In this document: positions 53,864 to 62,540 of the stretch, piece by piece
How positions within the stretch are numbered: the first letter of the stretch is position 1
Layout: every line of letters starts with the position of its first letter
Source of the DNA: Bacillus sp. EB01
GTDB lineage: Bacteria > Bacillota > Bacilli > Bacillales > Cytobacillaceae
Length of the DNA stretch: 64,000 nucleotides
Direction: 5' to 3'
Assembly: GCF_000613125.1 (NCBI RefSeq)
Contig: NZ_HG964497.1
Location: 2,362,272 to 2,426,271, forward strand
Notes under the pieces: generated by a model
Databases searched by the model: none
What the model was told of the DNA's origin: nothing
Seen by the model: only the letters and a program-made list of their open reading frames with translations
Made by a program: the position numbers and the translations under genes

Positions 53864-53892
53864 TATAAAGATAGAGAAAGGATGAGAACATC

Positions 53893-55080
53893 ATGAAAAG
53901 TCGTCTAATGGAAATGCTGGAATCCCGTGAGGATGAAATCATTGAGATACGCAGGCATTTACATGAAAATCCCGAGCTTTCTTTTAAAGAAGTAAAAACA
54001 GCTCAATATATCCTTGATTTTTATAAGGGCAAGGACGTAGAAGTCCAATCGAATATTGGTAATGGATACGGGATAGTCGTCACCATTAAGGGCGGTAAGC
54101 CTGGAAAAAACATTGGCCTGCGCGCTGACTTCGATGCGCTGCCTATCGTTGAAGAAACGGATGTACCTTATAAATCCAAAACTGAAGGCGTCATGCATGC
54201 ATGCGGCCACGATGGCCATACCGCTTACTTGCTGGTATTGGCGGACTGCCTCATTCAATTAAAGGATGAAATTCCAGGTACGATTAAAATTATTCATCAG
54301 CATGCGGAAGAAGTTCCTCCTGGCGGGGCAAAGAGTATTGTTGAGTCAGGTGTACTGGACGACCTGGATCATGTATTCGGCATTCACTTGCTTCCAATGG
54401 GGCCAGCAGGTGTTGTTGGCTATCATGCCGGGTATTCATTTAACGGCAGGGCTTATATGAAGTTGAAAATTAACGGAAGGGGCGGGCATGGCTCCTCTCC
54501 GCATCTGGCGAATGATGCAATTGTTGCTGGCGCGCACTTTGTTACTGCCGCTCAAACAATTATTAGCCGCCGTTTAAGCCCTTTTGATATTGGTGTTATT
54601 ACGATAGGTTCTTTTGATGGAAAAGGAACATTCAATGTCATTAAAGATAGCGTCGAGCTTGAAGGCGATATCCGTTATATGACAGTTGAAACAAAGGAAA
54701 CCATTGAAAAAGAAGTAAAGCGTCTTGTCAGGGGACTTGAAGAAGAATTCGGCGTAACCTGTGATTTGACTTATGAAAATGATTATCCACCTTTATACAA
54801 TGATCCAGAATTAACAGCGAAGGTTGCCGGATTCCTCCAGAATGCAAATGACAAGGATATTAAAGAAGTGAAAGAATTTCCAGCAATGCCGCCATCCGAG
54901 GACTTTGCGTATTATGCTGAAAAATTCCCTTCCTGCTTCTTTTTCATTGCATGTACACCTAAAGGAGTCGAAAAACCTTATTTTAATCATAATCCCAAAT
55001 TTGATATTGATGAGGATGCCCTACTTGTCGCAGCGAAGGCAGTCGGAGTTGTTGTTTGCGGCTTCTACGGGTTAGAGTAG
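53893..55080 (+). CDS. M20-family amidohydrolase
   Basis: 395 aa, ATG 53893 with AAAGGATG upstream. Zinc peptidase/N-acyl-amino-acid amidohydrolase: 'RRHLHENPELSFKEVKTAQY', 'IGLRADFDALPIVEETDVPY', metal site 'MHACGHDGHTAYLL', 'HQHAEEVPPGGAKSIVESG', lid domain 'INGRGGHGSSPHLANDAIVA', and C-terminal metal His in 'YFNHNPKFDIDEDAL'. Resembles IAA-amino-acid hydrolase/hippurate-hydrolase relatives of bacilli (YhaA, AmhX, YxeP types). Probably deacylates N-acyl amino acids. Confidence 0.93.
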   Translation: MKSRLMEMLESREDEIIEIRRHLHENPELSFKEVKTAQYILDFYKGKDVEVQSNIGNGYGIVVTIKGGKPGKNIGLRADFDALPIVEETDVPYKSKTEGVMHACGHDGHTAYLLVLADCLIQLKDEIPGTIKIIHQHAEEVPPGGAKSIVESGVLDDLDHVFGIHLLPMGPAGVVGYHAGYSFNGRAYMKLKINGRGGHGSSPHLANDAIVAGAHFVTAAQTIISRRLSPFDIGVITIGSFDGKGTFNVIKDSVELEGDIRYMTVETKETIEKEVKRLVRGLEEEFGVTCDLTYENDYPPLYNDPELTAKVAGFLQNANDKDIKEVKEFPAMPPSEDFAYYAEKFPSCFFFIACTPKGVEKPYFNHNPKFDIDEDALLVAAKAVGVVVCGFYGLE

Positions 55081-55101
55081 GAAAGGATTAGTACATGTAG
55101 T

Positions 55102-55134
55102 AAGATGTGGCTCTAGATAGCCACATCTTTTTGA
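55102..55134 (+). terminator. Terminator of the amidohydrolase gene
   Basis: aagatgtggct / agccacatctt perfect 11-bp stem, 6-nt loop, TTTTT tail. Confidence 0.92.
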
Positions 55135-55179
55135 TGTTATAGTATAGACTTACAACCATTAGTGAGAGGAGGGTTCGCC

Positions 55180-55803
55180 ATGACATCATGGGATATTCTT
55201 AACATTATTGGTACTCTTGCTTTTGCCATAAGCGGTGCTCTTATCGCGAGGGAAGAGGATTATGATATAGTTGGTATTTATGTGTTAGGGTATACAACCG
55301 CATTTGGCGGAGGACTCATTCGAAATCTTTTAATCGGGGTTCCAATAGAAGATACCTGGAATCAAGGCAGTTTATTTCAAGTTGCCTTTTTAGCTATTAC
55401 GATAGTGTTTCTCTTGCCCAATGGTTGGCTGGATCATATCAAAAAGATGATTGTAATCTTTGATGCAATTGGTTTGGCGGCATTTGCGATTCAAGGAGCT
55501 AATTATGCTGCTTCAATCGGGGCGCCACTTATTGCGGTCATCATAGCAGCTACGATAACTGGGGCAGGTGGCGGAATGGTCCGTGATGTCTTTGCAGGAC
55601 GGAAACCGATGATTTTTCATTCCGAGATATATGCTCTATGGGCTGTGCTTGCTGGTTTATTCATTGGTTTAGACCTGGTGCGGGGTCCCTATGTTACGGC
55701 ATTCCTTTTTATCGCAATCGTTTTTTTAAGAATAGTGTCAGTCCGCTTTAAGTGGAATCTGCCACACTCAGTTCCTTATGATAAAAGTAGTTTGGGTGGC
55801 TGA
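55180..55803 (+). CDS. TRIC-type (UPF0126) membrane protein
   Basis: 207 aa, ATG 55180 with GAGGAGGG upstream (a start 18 nt earlier overlaps that site). Seven hydrophobic segments arranged as an inverted repeat of three, each half carrying a glycine-rich kink: 'LAFAISGALIAREE..GYTTAFGGGLIRN' and 'AFAIQGANYA..ITGAGGGMVRDVFAG'. The GGG-(L/M)-(I/V)-R motif is the TRIC channel signature. Bacterial members conduct K+ or are unassigned. Confidence 0.9.
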   Translation: MTSWDILNIIGTLAFAISGALIAREEDYDIVGIYVLGYTTAFGGGLIRNLLIGVPIEDTWNQGSLFQVAFLAITIVFLLPNGWLDHIKKMIVIFDAIGLAAFAIQGANYAASIGAPLIAVIIAATITGAGGGMVRDVFAGRKPMIFHSEIYALWAVLAGLFIGLDLVRGPYVTAFLFIAIVFLRIVSVRFKWNLPHSVPYDKSSLGG

Positions 55804-55818
55804 ATTTGGATTTCTTTT

Positions 55819-55856
55819 TAGCGCTCTTCTGATACTAAGGAGCAGCGCTTTTTTTA
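55819..55856 (+). terminator. Terminator of the TRIC-like gene
   Basis: agcgct(c) / (g)agcagcgct imperfect stem around a 20-nt loop, followed by seven T's. Confidence 0.75.
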
Positions 55857-56041
55857 CATAATTTAGTTTATTGCGTCTGTTTACTTTGGGTTTAATTTGG
55901 TTAAACGACCTGAAAAATCTGGGAAATGTCCTGCTATCCATTTATTTATATGAAACTTTAACTTGGCAGAATCATGTGTACATGGTTTTGCCATTTTTAT
56001 CTCAGAGTCGGATGGCACACTTCATTATTTCAATCTTAGAG

Positions 56042-56251
56042 GGTCGGCAAATCATTGACGACCCTGTAAAGTATTTTTTACTCACAAGGTCGTCAAGTAG
56101 CTCTATTGACGACCGGGCACAACATTTTTTTATCCGCAGGGTCGTCAAGAACCTCTATTGACGACCGCGCATTACTTATTTTTACCTACAGGGTCGTCAA
56201 GAACCTCTATTGACGACCGCGCACTACTTTTTTTACCCGTGTGGTCGTCAA
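56042..56251. repeat. Palindromic tandem array A (about 52-bp unit, 4-5 copies)
   Basis: Each unit holds GGTCGTCAA-9 nt-TTGACGACC, followed by a GC patch, a T-rich run and 'acc(t/c)aca' spacer. Hairpins start at 56042 (one stem mismatch and a 4-nt loop), 56088, 56140 and 56192; a lone left arm starts at 56243. Spacing is 46, 52, 52 and 51 bp. The 9-nt loop 'gaacctcta' is identical in copies 3 and 4. Stem plus T-run resembles serial terminators; a protein operator array is also possible. No gene was recognised in 55857-56492; 56252-56492 is the leader of the nucleoside transporter gene. Confidence 0.85.
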
Positions 56252-56492
56252 GAACATTAAGCTGGGCACTCAATAGATTTCTATCTAAGTTCACGGAAAA
56301 ACTTCCGAAACCGACCCATTTTAAGCTGTTTAAAATCAAATATCCATAAGAGAATGTTTAACAAATACTCGCCATCCGTATGTGTCCGTCCACTGAATTG
56401 GTTTGCAACTAAAGGGTTATGCTAAACAAGCGAAGCTAATGGAAATAAAATATCTTTAAATTTGAACTACATAGGTTGGAGGCAAAAAGAAT

Positions 56493-57668
56493 ATGTCCAT
56501 TCTAATTGGGATATTAGGGATTCTGATTTTAATTGGTATTGCCTGGGCGATGTCAAATGACAAGAAAAACATTAATTATCGGGCGATTATCATTATGCTG
56601 GCTGTGCAATTATTTATCGCCTGGTTTATGCTTAACACAGCTATAGGTAAAAAGGTTTTGCAAAAAATTATCGACGGCTTTAACAGGGTATTATCATTCG
56701 GAAATGAAGGAATTGCTTTTGTTTTTGGAGATCTGTCAACAAAGGGGTACTTTTTTATCAACGTACTCATGATGATCATCTTTGTATCTGCCTTGCTTTC
56801 GATTTTGACCTATACGAAAATTCTGCCGTACGCAATAAAATATATCGGTGGGGCAGTGTCGAAGATTACCGGGTTACCAATGGTAGAATCATTCGTTGCG
56901 GTAAATTCAATGGTTTTTGGAGATACAACGGCGATATTATCAGTAAAATCTTATTTGCACAAGCTTTCGCCAAACCGGTTGTTCATTGTTGTCACATCAT
57001 CACTCGTTGCCGTTTCCTGCTCGATACTCGGGGCGTATATGCAAATGATACCTCCTGAGTTTGTCCTGGTCGCATTGCCGATTAACATCTTTTCAGGTTT
57101 GATTCTCTCATCAATCGTTGCACCCGTTACAAAAGAAGAAGATGAGGAAATTAATATACAAGAAATGATTCCTGAAAAGTCATTATTCGAAGCAATTGGC
57201 AACGGTGCGTTGATTGGCGGGAAAACTGCCTTGATTGTTGGGGCAATGGTTCTCACTTATATAGGATTGCTTGCAATGGTTAACTACGTTCTGGATGCAA
57301 TAATCGGGATTAACTTTCAGGAGCTTCTCGGCTACGTATTTGCGCCTGTCGCATTTATTATGGGAATCCCGACTTCCGAAATTGTCCAGGCTGGTTCCAT
57401 CATGGGAACGAAGGTTGCAGCCAATGAATTTGTCGCTATGCTGGATTTCGAGAAAATCATTCCGGACATGACACCAAAGACTGTCGGGATTGTCTCGGCA
57501 TTCTTGATTTCCTTTGCGAACTTTTCTTCTATTGGAATCGTCCTCGGAACCGTACAAGCCATTGACCAAAAGCAGGCAACCCAGCTGGCAAAGGTCGGAT
57601 TAAAGGTTCTGTTCGTTGCAACTATGGGATCTGTACTGACAGGAATCATGGTCGGATTATTTTTATAA
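56493..57668 (+). CDS. Concentrative nucleoside transporter (NupC/CNT family)
   Basis: 391 aa, ATG 56493 with TTGGAGG upstream. About ten hydrophobic segments. CNT features: 'FVFGDLSTKGYFFINVLMMI', 'AVSKITGLPMVESFVAVNSM', 'VFGDTTAILSVKSYL', 'FGLILSSIVAP'-like gate, 'FAPVAFIMGIPTSEIVQAGS' and 'MGTKVAANEFVAML' (the TKxxxNEFVA substrate site). Imports nucleosides with H+ or Na+. Sub-type (purine or pyrimidine) cannot be read. It lies between two palindromic repeat arrays. Confidence 0.92.
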   Translation: MSILIGILGILILIGIAWAMSNDKKNINYRAIIIMLAVQLFIAWFMLNTAIGKKVLQKIIDGFNRVLSFGNEGIAFVFGDLSTKGYFFINVLMMIIFVSALLSILTYTKILPYAIKYIGGAVSKITGLPMVESFVAVNSMVFGDTTAILSVKSYLHKLSPNRLFIVVTSSLVAVSCSILGAYMQMIPPEFVLVALPINIFSGLILSSIVAPVTKEEDEEINIQEMIPEKSLFEAIGNGALIGGKTALIVGAMVLTYIGLLAMVNYVLDAIIGINFQELLGYVFAPVAFIMGIPTSEIVQAGSIMGTKVAANEFVAMLDFEKIIPDMTPKTVGIVSAFLISFANFSSIGIVLGTVQAIDQKQATQLAKVGLKVLFVATMGSVLTGIMVGLFL

Positions 57669-57681
57669 ACAAAGAAATACA

Positions 57682-57721
57682 ACGGCAGTCCAATTTTATG
57701 AATTGGGCTGTTTTTATTTTT
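57682..57721 (+). terminator. Terminator of the nucleoside transporter gene
   Basis: acggcagtccaatt / aattgggctgttt stem (G-T pairs), followed by T-rich sequence. Confidence 0.8.
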
Positions 57722-57940
57722 GAAAATAACCAAGGTGCGACGTCTAAAAAGGTAGAACAAATTTAAGAAGTTGTATACAAATCAATTTTCCTGTTTTCAT
57801 TTGCTTGCTGTGTGTTCAGAATGCGCAGGGGGCAAATTATTATATTCAAGGGCTCGTTTGCTAGGGACCAAAGAACGTCAGTAAAGAAGCCCAGCCGTAC
57901 TCGGGATGGAAAAATAGCTAACCACATCCGAATCCCCTTT

Positions 57941-58078
57941 TAGTGCATTAATCGTGTGTCCTTGGAAAGAGATTTATCCACGAAACCTCTTTTAGTGGAT
58001 TAATCGTGTGTCATCGGAAGGAGATTAATCCACGAATCCTGATAGTGGATTAATCGTGTGTCCTTGGGGGGAGATGGT
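57941..58078. repeat. Palindromic tandem array B (50-52-bp unit, about 2.7 copies)
   Basis: Units begin 'tagtg(g/c)attaatcgtgtgtc' at 57941, 57993 and 58043. The complete central unit pairs GTGGATTAATC (57996-58006) with GATTAATCCAC (58023-58033) around a 16-nt loop; unit 1 has a mismatch in each arm, and unit 3 is cut off by GGGGGGAGATGG. No sequence relation to array A but the same period. 57722-57940 and 58079-58172 hold no gene. Confidence 0.8.
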
Positions 58079-58172
58079 GGGAATTATTAAAGAATGGTTA
58101 ACATGTTACAATCAATTAAAAAGGCTGGGACTTTTCCAGAGTCAAAACTAACAACAGCTAGGAAGGTGCACT

Positions 58173-58949
58173 ATGGATAGAGTAAACATTCTCTTTCGAA
58201 AAAGAATCAACTTCCCGCTTGATGAAAAAATCACTTTTGAACATTTAGATAAGGTTCTAAAGGGGATGGCAACGACCATTCCTTTTGAAAATTTGAACAT
58301 TGTTGAAGGACGGACAAAGGATTTAACGGAGGAACATTTGGCCACTAAGATTTTGGGGCTGAGCGAAGGCGGGCTTTGTTATGAGCTTAATCCGCTTTTG
58401 TTCCTTTTTTTAAAAGAAAATGGCTTTAAGGTTTGGATGGTTCGCGGGATTGTGTATAATCATTCCGGGCAGCGGTGGAGCGGTACCGGTATGACGCATG
58501 TGGGGATTCTGCTTGCTCATGAGGGGAAGGAATACCTTGTTGATGGAGGCTTTGGCGGGAACCTGGCACTAAAGCCTGTTCCGTTGAGCGGGGAGACGGT
58601 GTCGTCGATTACTGGGGAATTTCGGGTTGAACGTGCTGAAACGGAGTTTGGTGATTTTCTTCTCTATATGAAGCTGAAACATAAGGATCAGGAATGGAAG
58701 GTTGGCTATGCCTTTAATACAAGAGAGAGGCTGATGGATGTTGGGGATTTGAATGAAGTGCAGAAGGTTATTGTCGAACACCCGGCGTCAGCTTTTAATA
58801 AAAAGCCGCTTGTTACCAGGCTTACTGATAGGGGAAATGTGACGTTGACAGAAGGGACGTTCACCGAATGGAACGATGGGAAGGTTCAGAAAAAGGAAAT
58901 AACTGAAGAGCAATTTAAGGAACTCGCGAAGGACTATTTCAATTTATGA
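58173..58949 (+). CDS. nat: Arylamine N-acetyltransferase
   Basis: 258 aa, ATG 58173 with TAGGAAGG upstream. Transfers acetyl from CoA to arylamines and hydrazines. The Cys-His-Asp triad is visible: C69 in 'EGGLCYELN', His in 'GMTHVGILL', Asp in 'YLVDGGFGGN'. 'TIPFENLNIVEGR' is the family N-terminal motif. Length is normal for bacterial NATs. Follows array B by about 95 bp. Confidence 0.93.
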   Translation: MDRVNILFRKRINFPLDEKITFEHLDKVLKGMATTIPFENLNIVEGRTKDLTEEHLATKILGLSEGGLCYELNPLLFLFLKENGFKVWMVRGIVYNHSGQRWSGTGMTHVGILLAHEGKEYLVDGGFGGNLALKPVPLSGETVSSITGEFRVERAETEFGDFLLYMKLKHKDQEWKVGYAFNTRERLMDVGDLNEVQKVIVEHPASAFNKKPLVTRLTDRGNVTLTEGTFTEWNDGKVQKKEITEEQFKELAKDYFNL

Positions 58950-59030
58950 GAAATGAAAACGGGAAGGAAAACCCTCACATTATGTTGAATCTGTAAATAC
59001 AAACAGATTTTTACTAAAGGGGATTTAGAA

Positions 59031-59551
59031 TTGGCTATAAAAAATGATGTGGGTTATCCTTCTCTGGAAACGGAAAGGCTTGCCCTAAGAATTTTGACAC
59101 TTGATGATTGCAGTGCGGTTTTTGAGCATTTTTCGGATAGGGATGTTACCAGATTCATGGACATCGAGCCTTGCAAGGACTTAAAAGAAGCCGAGGAAAT
59201 TATCCAGTTTCATTTGACGCGGGATGCAGGTGGGGGATTTTTGAAAAGGCCAGTAAATGCTTTATTGGAACTGTTGGGTTTCATTATTTGCGCGGTCAAG
59301 GCGGAGTTACAAAAGCGGAAGTTGGCTATGACTTATCGAAACGATATTGGGGAAATGGATTTATGGTTGAGGCTATGAAAAAGGCTATTTCATTCGGCTT
59401 TCAGCAAATGGAACTCGATGTTATTGATGCGACAGTGGATGAAAATAACCAGAGATCGATTCAACTCCTGAAAAAGTTAGGTTTTTCAGTGGATGAGAAG
59501 TATAAAAAAGGAAATGAGTTATACTTTTATTTGGAACGCAATGAAGGATGA
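59031..59551 (+). pseudogene. GNAT acetyltransferase, frameshifted
   Basis: TTG 59031 with AAGGGGA upstream opens a RimJ/RimL-type GNAT ('LETERLALRILTLDDCSAVF', 'FMDIEPCKDLKEAEEIIQFH'). Near 59222-59236 the frame shifts: the second half ('CRWGIFEKASKCFIGTVGFH', 'AEVGYDLSKRYWGNGFMVEA', 'IDATVDENNQRSIQLLKKLG') is in another frame to 59551. One indel near the G-run at about 59231-59236 would restore a ~174-aa enzyme. Real lesion or sequencing error. Confidence 0.75.
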
Positions 59552-59565
59552 ACCGTTTTCTGCCT

Positions 59566-59598
59566 GCATGGATCCAAGAAGGATTCATGCTTTTTTTC
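59566..59598 (+). terminator. Terminator after the GNAT gene
   Basis: gcatggatcc / ggattcatgc stem (one G-T pair), followed by seven T's. Confidence 0.88.
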
Positions 59599-59632
59599 TA
59601 AAAATGAACGGGATTACAGGAGGGGGAGCTTA

Positions 59633-60361
59633 TTGAAAGGGTTGATTATAGCCTTATGTTTCATGCTAGTTGGCTGCAATGTTTCTGGTTCGGAAGAAAA
59701 GGGGGCATTTGATTTAAAAGGCGTAATTACTGAATTAGATCAGACAGGGAATGCGGTCTTAATGGATGATGAAACCAATGGGCTCGTATGGGTTTCAGTG
59801 AAAAACCCAAATAACTTGGAGAGATTCCAAGTGGGGCAGGAAATCGCCGTTTGGACCGAGGGTGCGATACGGGAATCCTATCCAGCGCAAGCTACAGCTT
59901 TGAATATTGAGATTGTCTCGCAACCACAATCAGAGCTAAATCATCTGATCGCCACTGAAAAAACATTGCCTGACAGCTTTTCAGAACTTGCATTCAAGCG
60001 AAAAACCGCACCTTTTCATCAATATTTAGTGAAGAAGGCTGATAACTCTTCTGAATTTAAAGATCTATGGCATCTTTATGGTCTAGAAACAGGCATTCCT
60101 GAGATTAATTTTGATGAAGAAGTTGTACTTTTCACTGGGGTCCAGGAGTCTGGAAGTTGTCCTTATACGAATGTGGAAAGTGGCATCTCGGCCGATAAGA
60201 AATCATTCGAGGTTACTCTTGTAGAACCAGGTGGTAATTGTACTGCTGATGCAACGCCAAGGACATTTGTATTTAAGGTTGAAAAAGAGCTAGCGGAGAA
60301 ATTCCAGAGTGTAGCAATTACCCAAACTGGAGTAGAAACACGGATACCGGTGGAAAAATAA
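59633..60361 (+). CDS. Lipoprotein with DUF3221-like domain
   Basis: 242 aa, TTG 59633 with AGGAGGGGG upstream. Lipobox 'MLVGC' with Cys near residue 15, so lipid-anchored outside the membrane. Residues about 25-100 form an OB-like domain ('LKGVITELDQTGNAVLMDDE', 'FQVGQEIAVWTEGAIRESYP') of the DUF3221 type. The C-terminal ~120 residues contain 'GVQESGSCPYTNVESGISAD' and 'VEPGGNCTADATPRTFVFKV' with two Cys that may form a disulfide. Function unknown. Confidence 0.8.
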   Translation: MKGLIIALCFMLVGCNVSGSEEKGAFDLKGVITELDQTGNAVLMDDETNGLVWVSVKNPNNLERFQVGQEIAVWTEGAIRESYPAQATALNIEIVSQPQSELNHLIATEKTLPDSFSELAFKRKTAPFHQYLVKKADNSSEFKDLWHLYGLETGIPEINFDEEVVLFTGVQESGSCPYTNVESGISADKKSFEVTLVEPGGNCTADATPRTFVFKVEKELAEKFQSVAITQTGVETRIPVEK

Positions 60362-60549
60362 ACTACCTGGGCAGGGGGTTTTGAATGAAAATTTGGAAAA
60401 TCATGGTGACAAAGATAGGGGAGTGGTGTAAAATTACACAGTAAGGGCCAATTATTCTTTACATTATTTTTACAGTGAATACATAAAGAATAGATTACCA
60501 ATGGTTTACAATGGTAATAGGGTACTATTTTTAGAAAGAGGGAGAGAGA

Positions 60550-61503
60550 ATGGCGGGAAAAGCACTAGAAGTGCAATCGTTAACCAAAAAAATTAAAAAT
60601 AAGCTGATAGTGGACGATGTTAGCTTCTCAGTTGAAAAAGGGGAAATCTTCGGGCTGCTTGGGCCAAATGGAGCGGGCAAGACGACGATTATTCGAATGA
60701 TCGTTAGCCTGATTGGGCGCACAAAAGGAAATGTTTTAATAAACGGATTTAACCTGGATACCCAGTTTAAGGAATCAATGAGCGAAATGGGTGCGATTGT
60801 TGAAAACCCGGAATTCTATAAATATTTAAGTGGCTATAAAAACTTGAAACATTATGCAAATATGGCGAAGGAAAAAATCACCGACGACCAAATTAAAGAG
60901 GTAGTCCGCGTTGCTGGTCTTGAAGATGCTATCCATCAGAAGGTTAAAACCTATTCTCTTGGCATGCGGCAGCGTTTAGGAGTCGCCCAAGCTTTGCTGC
61001 ATTCTCCAAGCCTATTGATTTTGGATGAACCTACAAACGGGCTCGACCCTCAGGGAATCCGCGAATTCAGGGATTATTTGCGCACCCTTGCAAAAGATGG
61101 CATTTCGGTGCTCGTTTCTTCGCATTTATTATCTGAAATGGAACTAATGTGTGATCGATTTGCGATTATCGAGCGCGGCAAATTAATACATATTTCTGCA
61201 ATCAATCAATTAAATGATAAAGATGACCAAAGCATGACGGTTTCATTTGAAGTGAGCGACCTTGAATTGGCCATGAAGGTGCTTAAAGAACAAAGCATTG
61301 GCAGCGAATTGAAGACAATCAACAAAGACCTATTCACGATAAGCCTTGATAGGGAAGGTATTGCTACAGCAAATCAATTATTGGTAAAAAATCAAATCAG
61401 TGTATATGCGATTAGCCCTGTTGCCACTTCGCTAGAAGATCGGTTCCTTGAATTGACAGGCAAAGAAAAACAGGAGGTACAGTCACGTGTTGTTGCTAAT
61501 TAA
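60550..61503 (+). CDS. ABC transporter ATPase (BcrA/NatA-like)
   Basis: 317 aa, ATG 60550 with AGAGGGAGAG upstream. Walker A 'LLGPNGAGKTTIIRMI', Q-loop 'EMGAIVENPEFYKYLSGYKN', signature 'YSLGMRQRLGVAQALL', Walker B 'LLILDEPTNGLDPQG', switch 'VLVSSHLLSEME'. The C-terminal ~90 residues are the accessory region seen in bacitracin/lantibiotic-type exporters. It overlaps the permease gene by 17 nt. Substrate unknown. Confidence 0.92.
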   Translation: MAGKALEVQSLTKKIKNKLIVDDVSFSVEKGEIFGLLGPNGAGKTTIIRMIVSLIGRTKGNVLINGFNLDTQFKESMSEMGAIVENPEFYKYLSGYKNLKHYANMAKEKITDDQIKEVVRVAGLEDAIHQKVKTYSLGMRQRLGVAQALLHSPSLLILDEPTNGLDPQGIREFRDYLRTLAKDGISVLVSSHLLSEMELMCDRFAIIERGKLIHISAINQLNDKDDQSMTVSFEVSDLELAMKVLKEQSIGSELKTINKDLFTISLDREGIATANQLLVKNQISVYAISPVATSLEDRFLELTGKEKQEVQSRVVAN

Positions 61504-62431
61504 AAATGAATTAATGAAACTATTCGGCAAAAAGTCTAGCTGGATTTATATGTTGATTATCCTCGTCGCGGTGATAGCGGCTGGAATTCTTCAGAATAAT
61601 TTTACCGGGGAACCCAATGAAAATTGGCGCGGGGAAACACAGGCCACTGTCAGCCAGCTTCAAAAGGATTTAGAAGCGGCGCCTGCGGAAGATAAGGAAT
61701 GGATTGCTGTCGAGCTTGAACGTCAGCAGACTTATCTTGATGAGAACATCAATCCGACCGCGATGAGCAATTGGCATTTTATGAATCAGACAGTGATTGG
61801 CGTATCCATGCTGGTCACATTGTTCGCGGTTATTGTAAGCAGTGCCAGTGTATCAGCGGAATTCGCGGATGGTACGATCAAACAGCTGCTTATCCGGCCG
61901 CATGGACGCTGGGCGATTCTATTATCCAAATATATTTCGTTAATCATCTATTCAATTCTATTGTTGGCAACACTTATTGTTTCAGGTTTTCTGGTTGGCA
62001 CGATTATCTTTGGAAGTGGGGATTTCGGTGCTAAATTTGTTGAAATGACTCTTGAAGGACAAAAGATTGCTGAGCTAGGACCACAATTTTTCTTGAAGGT
62101 ACTCTATTACTTACCAAGTCTTTTAATTGTCATCACCATCTCATTCATGCTTTCCACTTTGTTCAAAAGCCAGGCATTAGCAGTTGGAATAGGGATATTC
62201 GTTTTGTTTGTGTCTTCAACGCTTGGCGGACTGATTGTATTCCTGGCAGAAAAATACACATGGGCTAAATATTTGATTTTCCCACACCTTGATCTAACCG
62301 TATATGCCCTTCAGGACGAAATTCTGTCAGGGGTCACTCTTCCAGTATCAATTCTAACGTTGTCGGTGTACTACATTATTTTCATGGTACTGACATTTAG
62401 CATTTTCCAAAAAAGGGACATTAGTATATAA
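61487..62431 (+). CDS. ABC-2 type permease
   Basis: 314 aa, GTG 61487 with AGGAGG 9 nt upstream, inside the end of the ATPase gene. One N-terminal membrane segment ('WIYMLIILVAVIAAGILQN'), an extracellular loop of ~80 residues rich in charged helices, then five segments. 'ASVSAEFADGTIKQLLIRPH' is the conserved cytosolic coupling motif of the BcrB/YhcI-type permeases. Forms an exporter with the preceding ATPase, possibly for peptide antibiotics or lantibiotics (inference). Confidence 0.9.
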   Translation: MLLLIKNELMKLFGKKSSWIYMLIILVAVIAAGILQNNFTGEPNENWRGETQATVSQLQKDLEAAPAEDKEWIAVELERQQTYLDENINPTAMSNWHFMNQTVIGVSMLVTLFAVIVSSASVSAEFADGTIKQLLIRPHGRWAILLSKYISLIIYSILLLATLIVSGFLVGTIIFGSGDFGAKFVEMTLEGQKIAELGPQFFLKVLYYLPSLLIVITISFMLSTLFKSQALAVGIGIFVLFVSSTLGGLIVFLAEKYTWAKYLIFPHLDLTVYALQDEILSGVTLPVSILTLSVYYIIFMVLTFSIFQKRDISI

Positions 62432-62437
62432 AAATGA

Positions 62438-62471
62438 GTGCAGTGATCCAGTGGGATTGCTGCATTTTTTC
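62438..62471 (+). terminator. Terminator of the ABC transporter operon
   Basis: gtgcagtgatcc / ggattgctgcat imperfect stem followed by six T's. Confidence 0.7.
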
Positions 62472-62540
62472 TATTAGAGCTTTAGCGTTATATTTGGAAG
62501 TTTGAGGAACAATAGAAGAAACGAAATTAGGAGAGTTTTA

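Noticed and set aside
55871..56349. Plus-strand frames across array A
   Set aside because: They translate the repeat ('SSRTSIDDRA' twice) and have no ribosome site.
56042..58078. Repeat arrays as CRISPR
   Set aside because: Whole units including spacers are repeated, few copies, no cas genes nearby.
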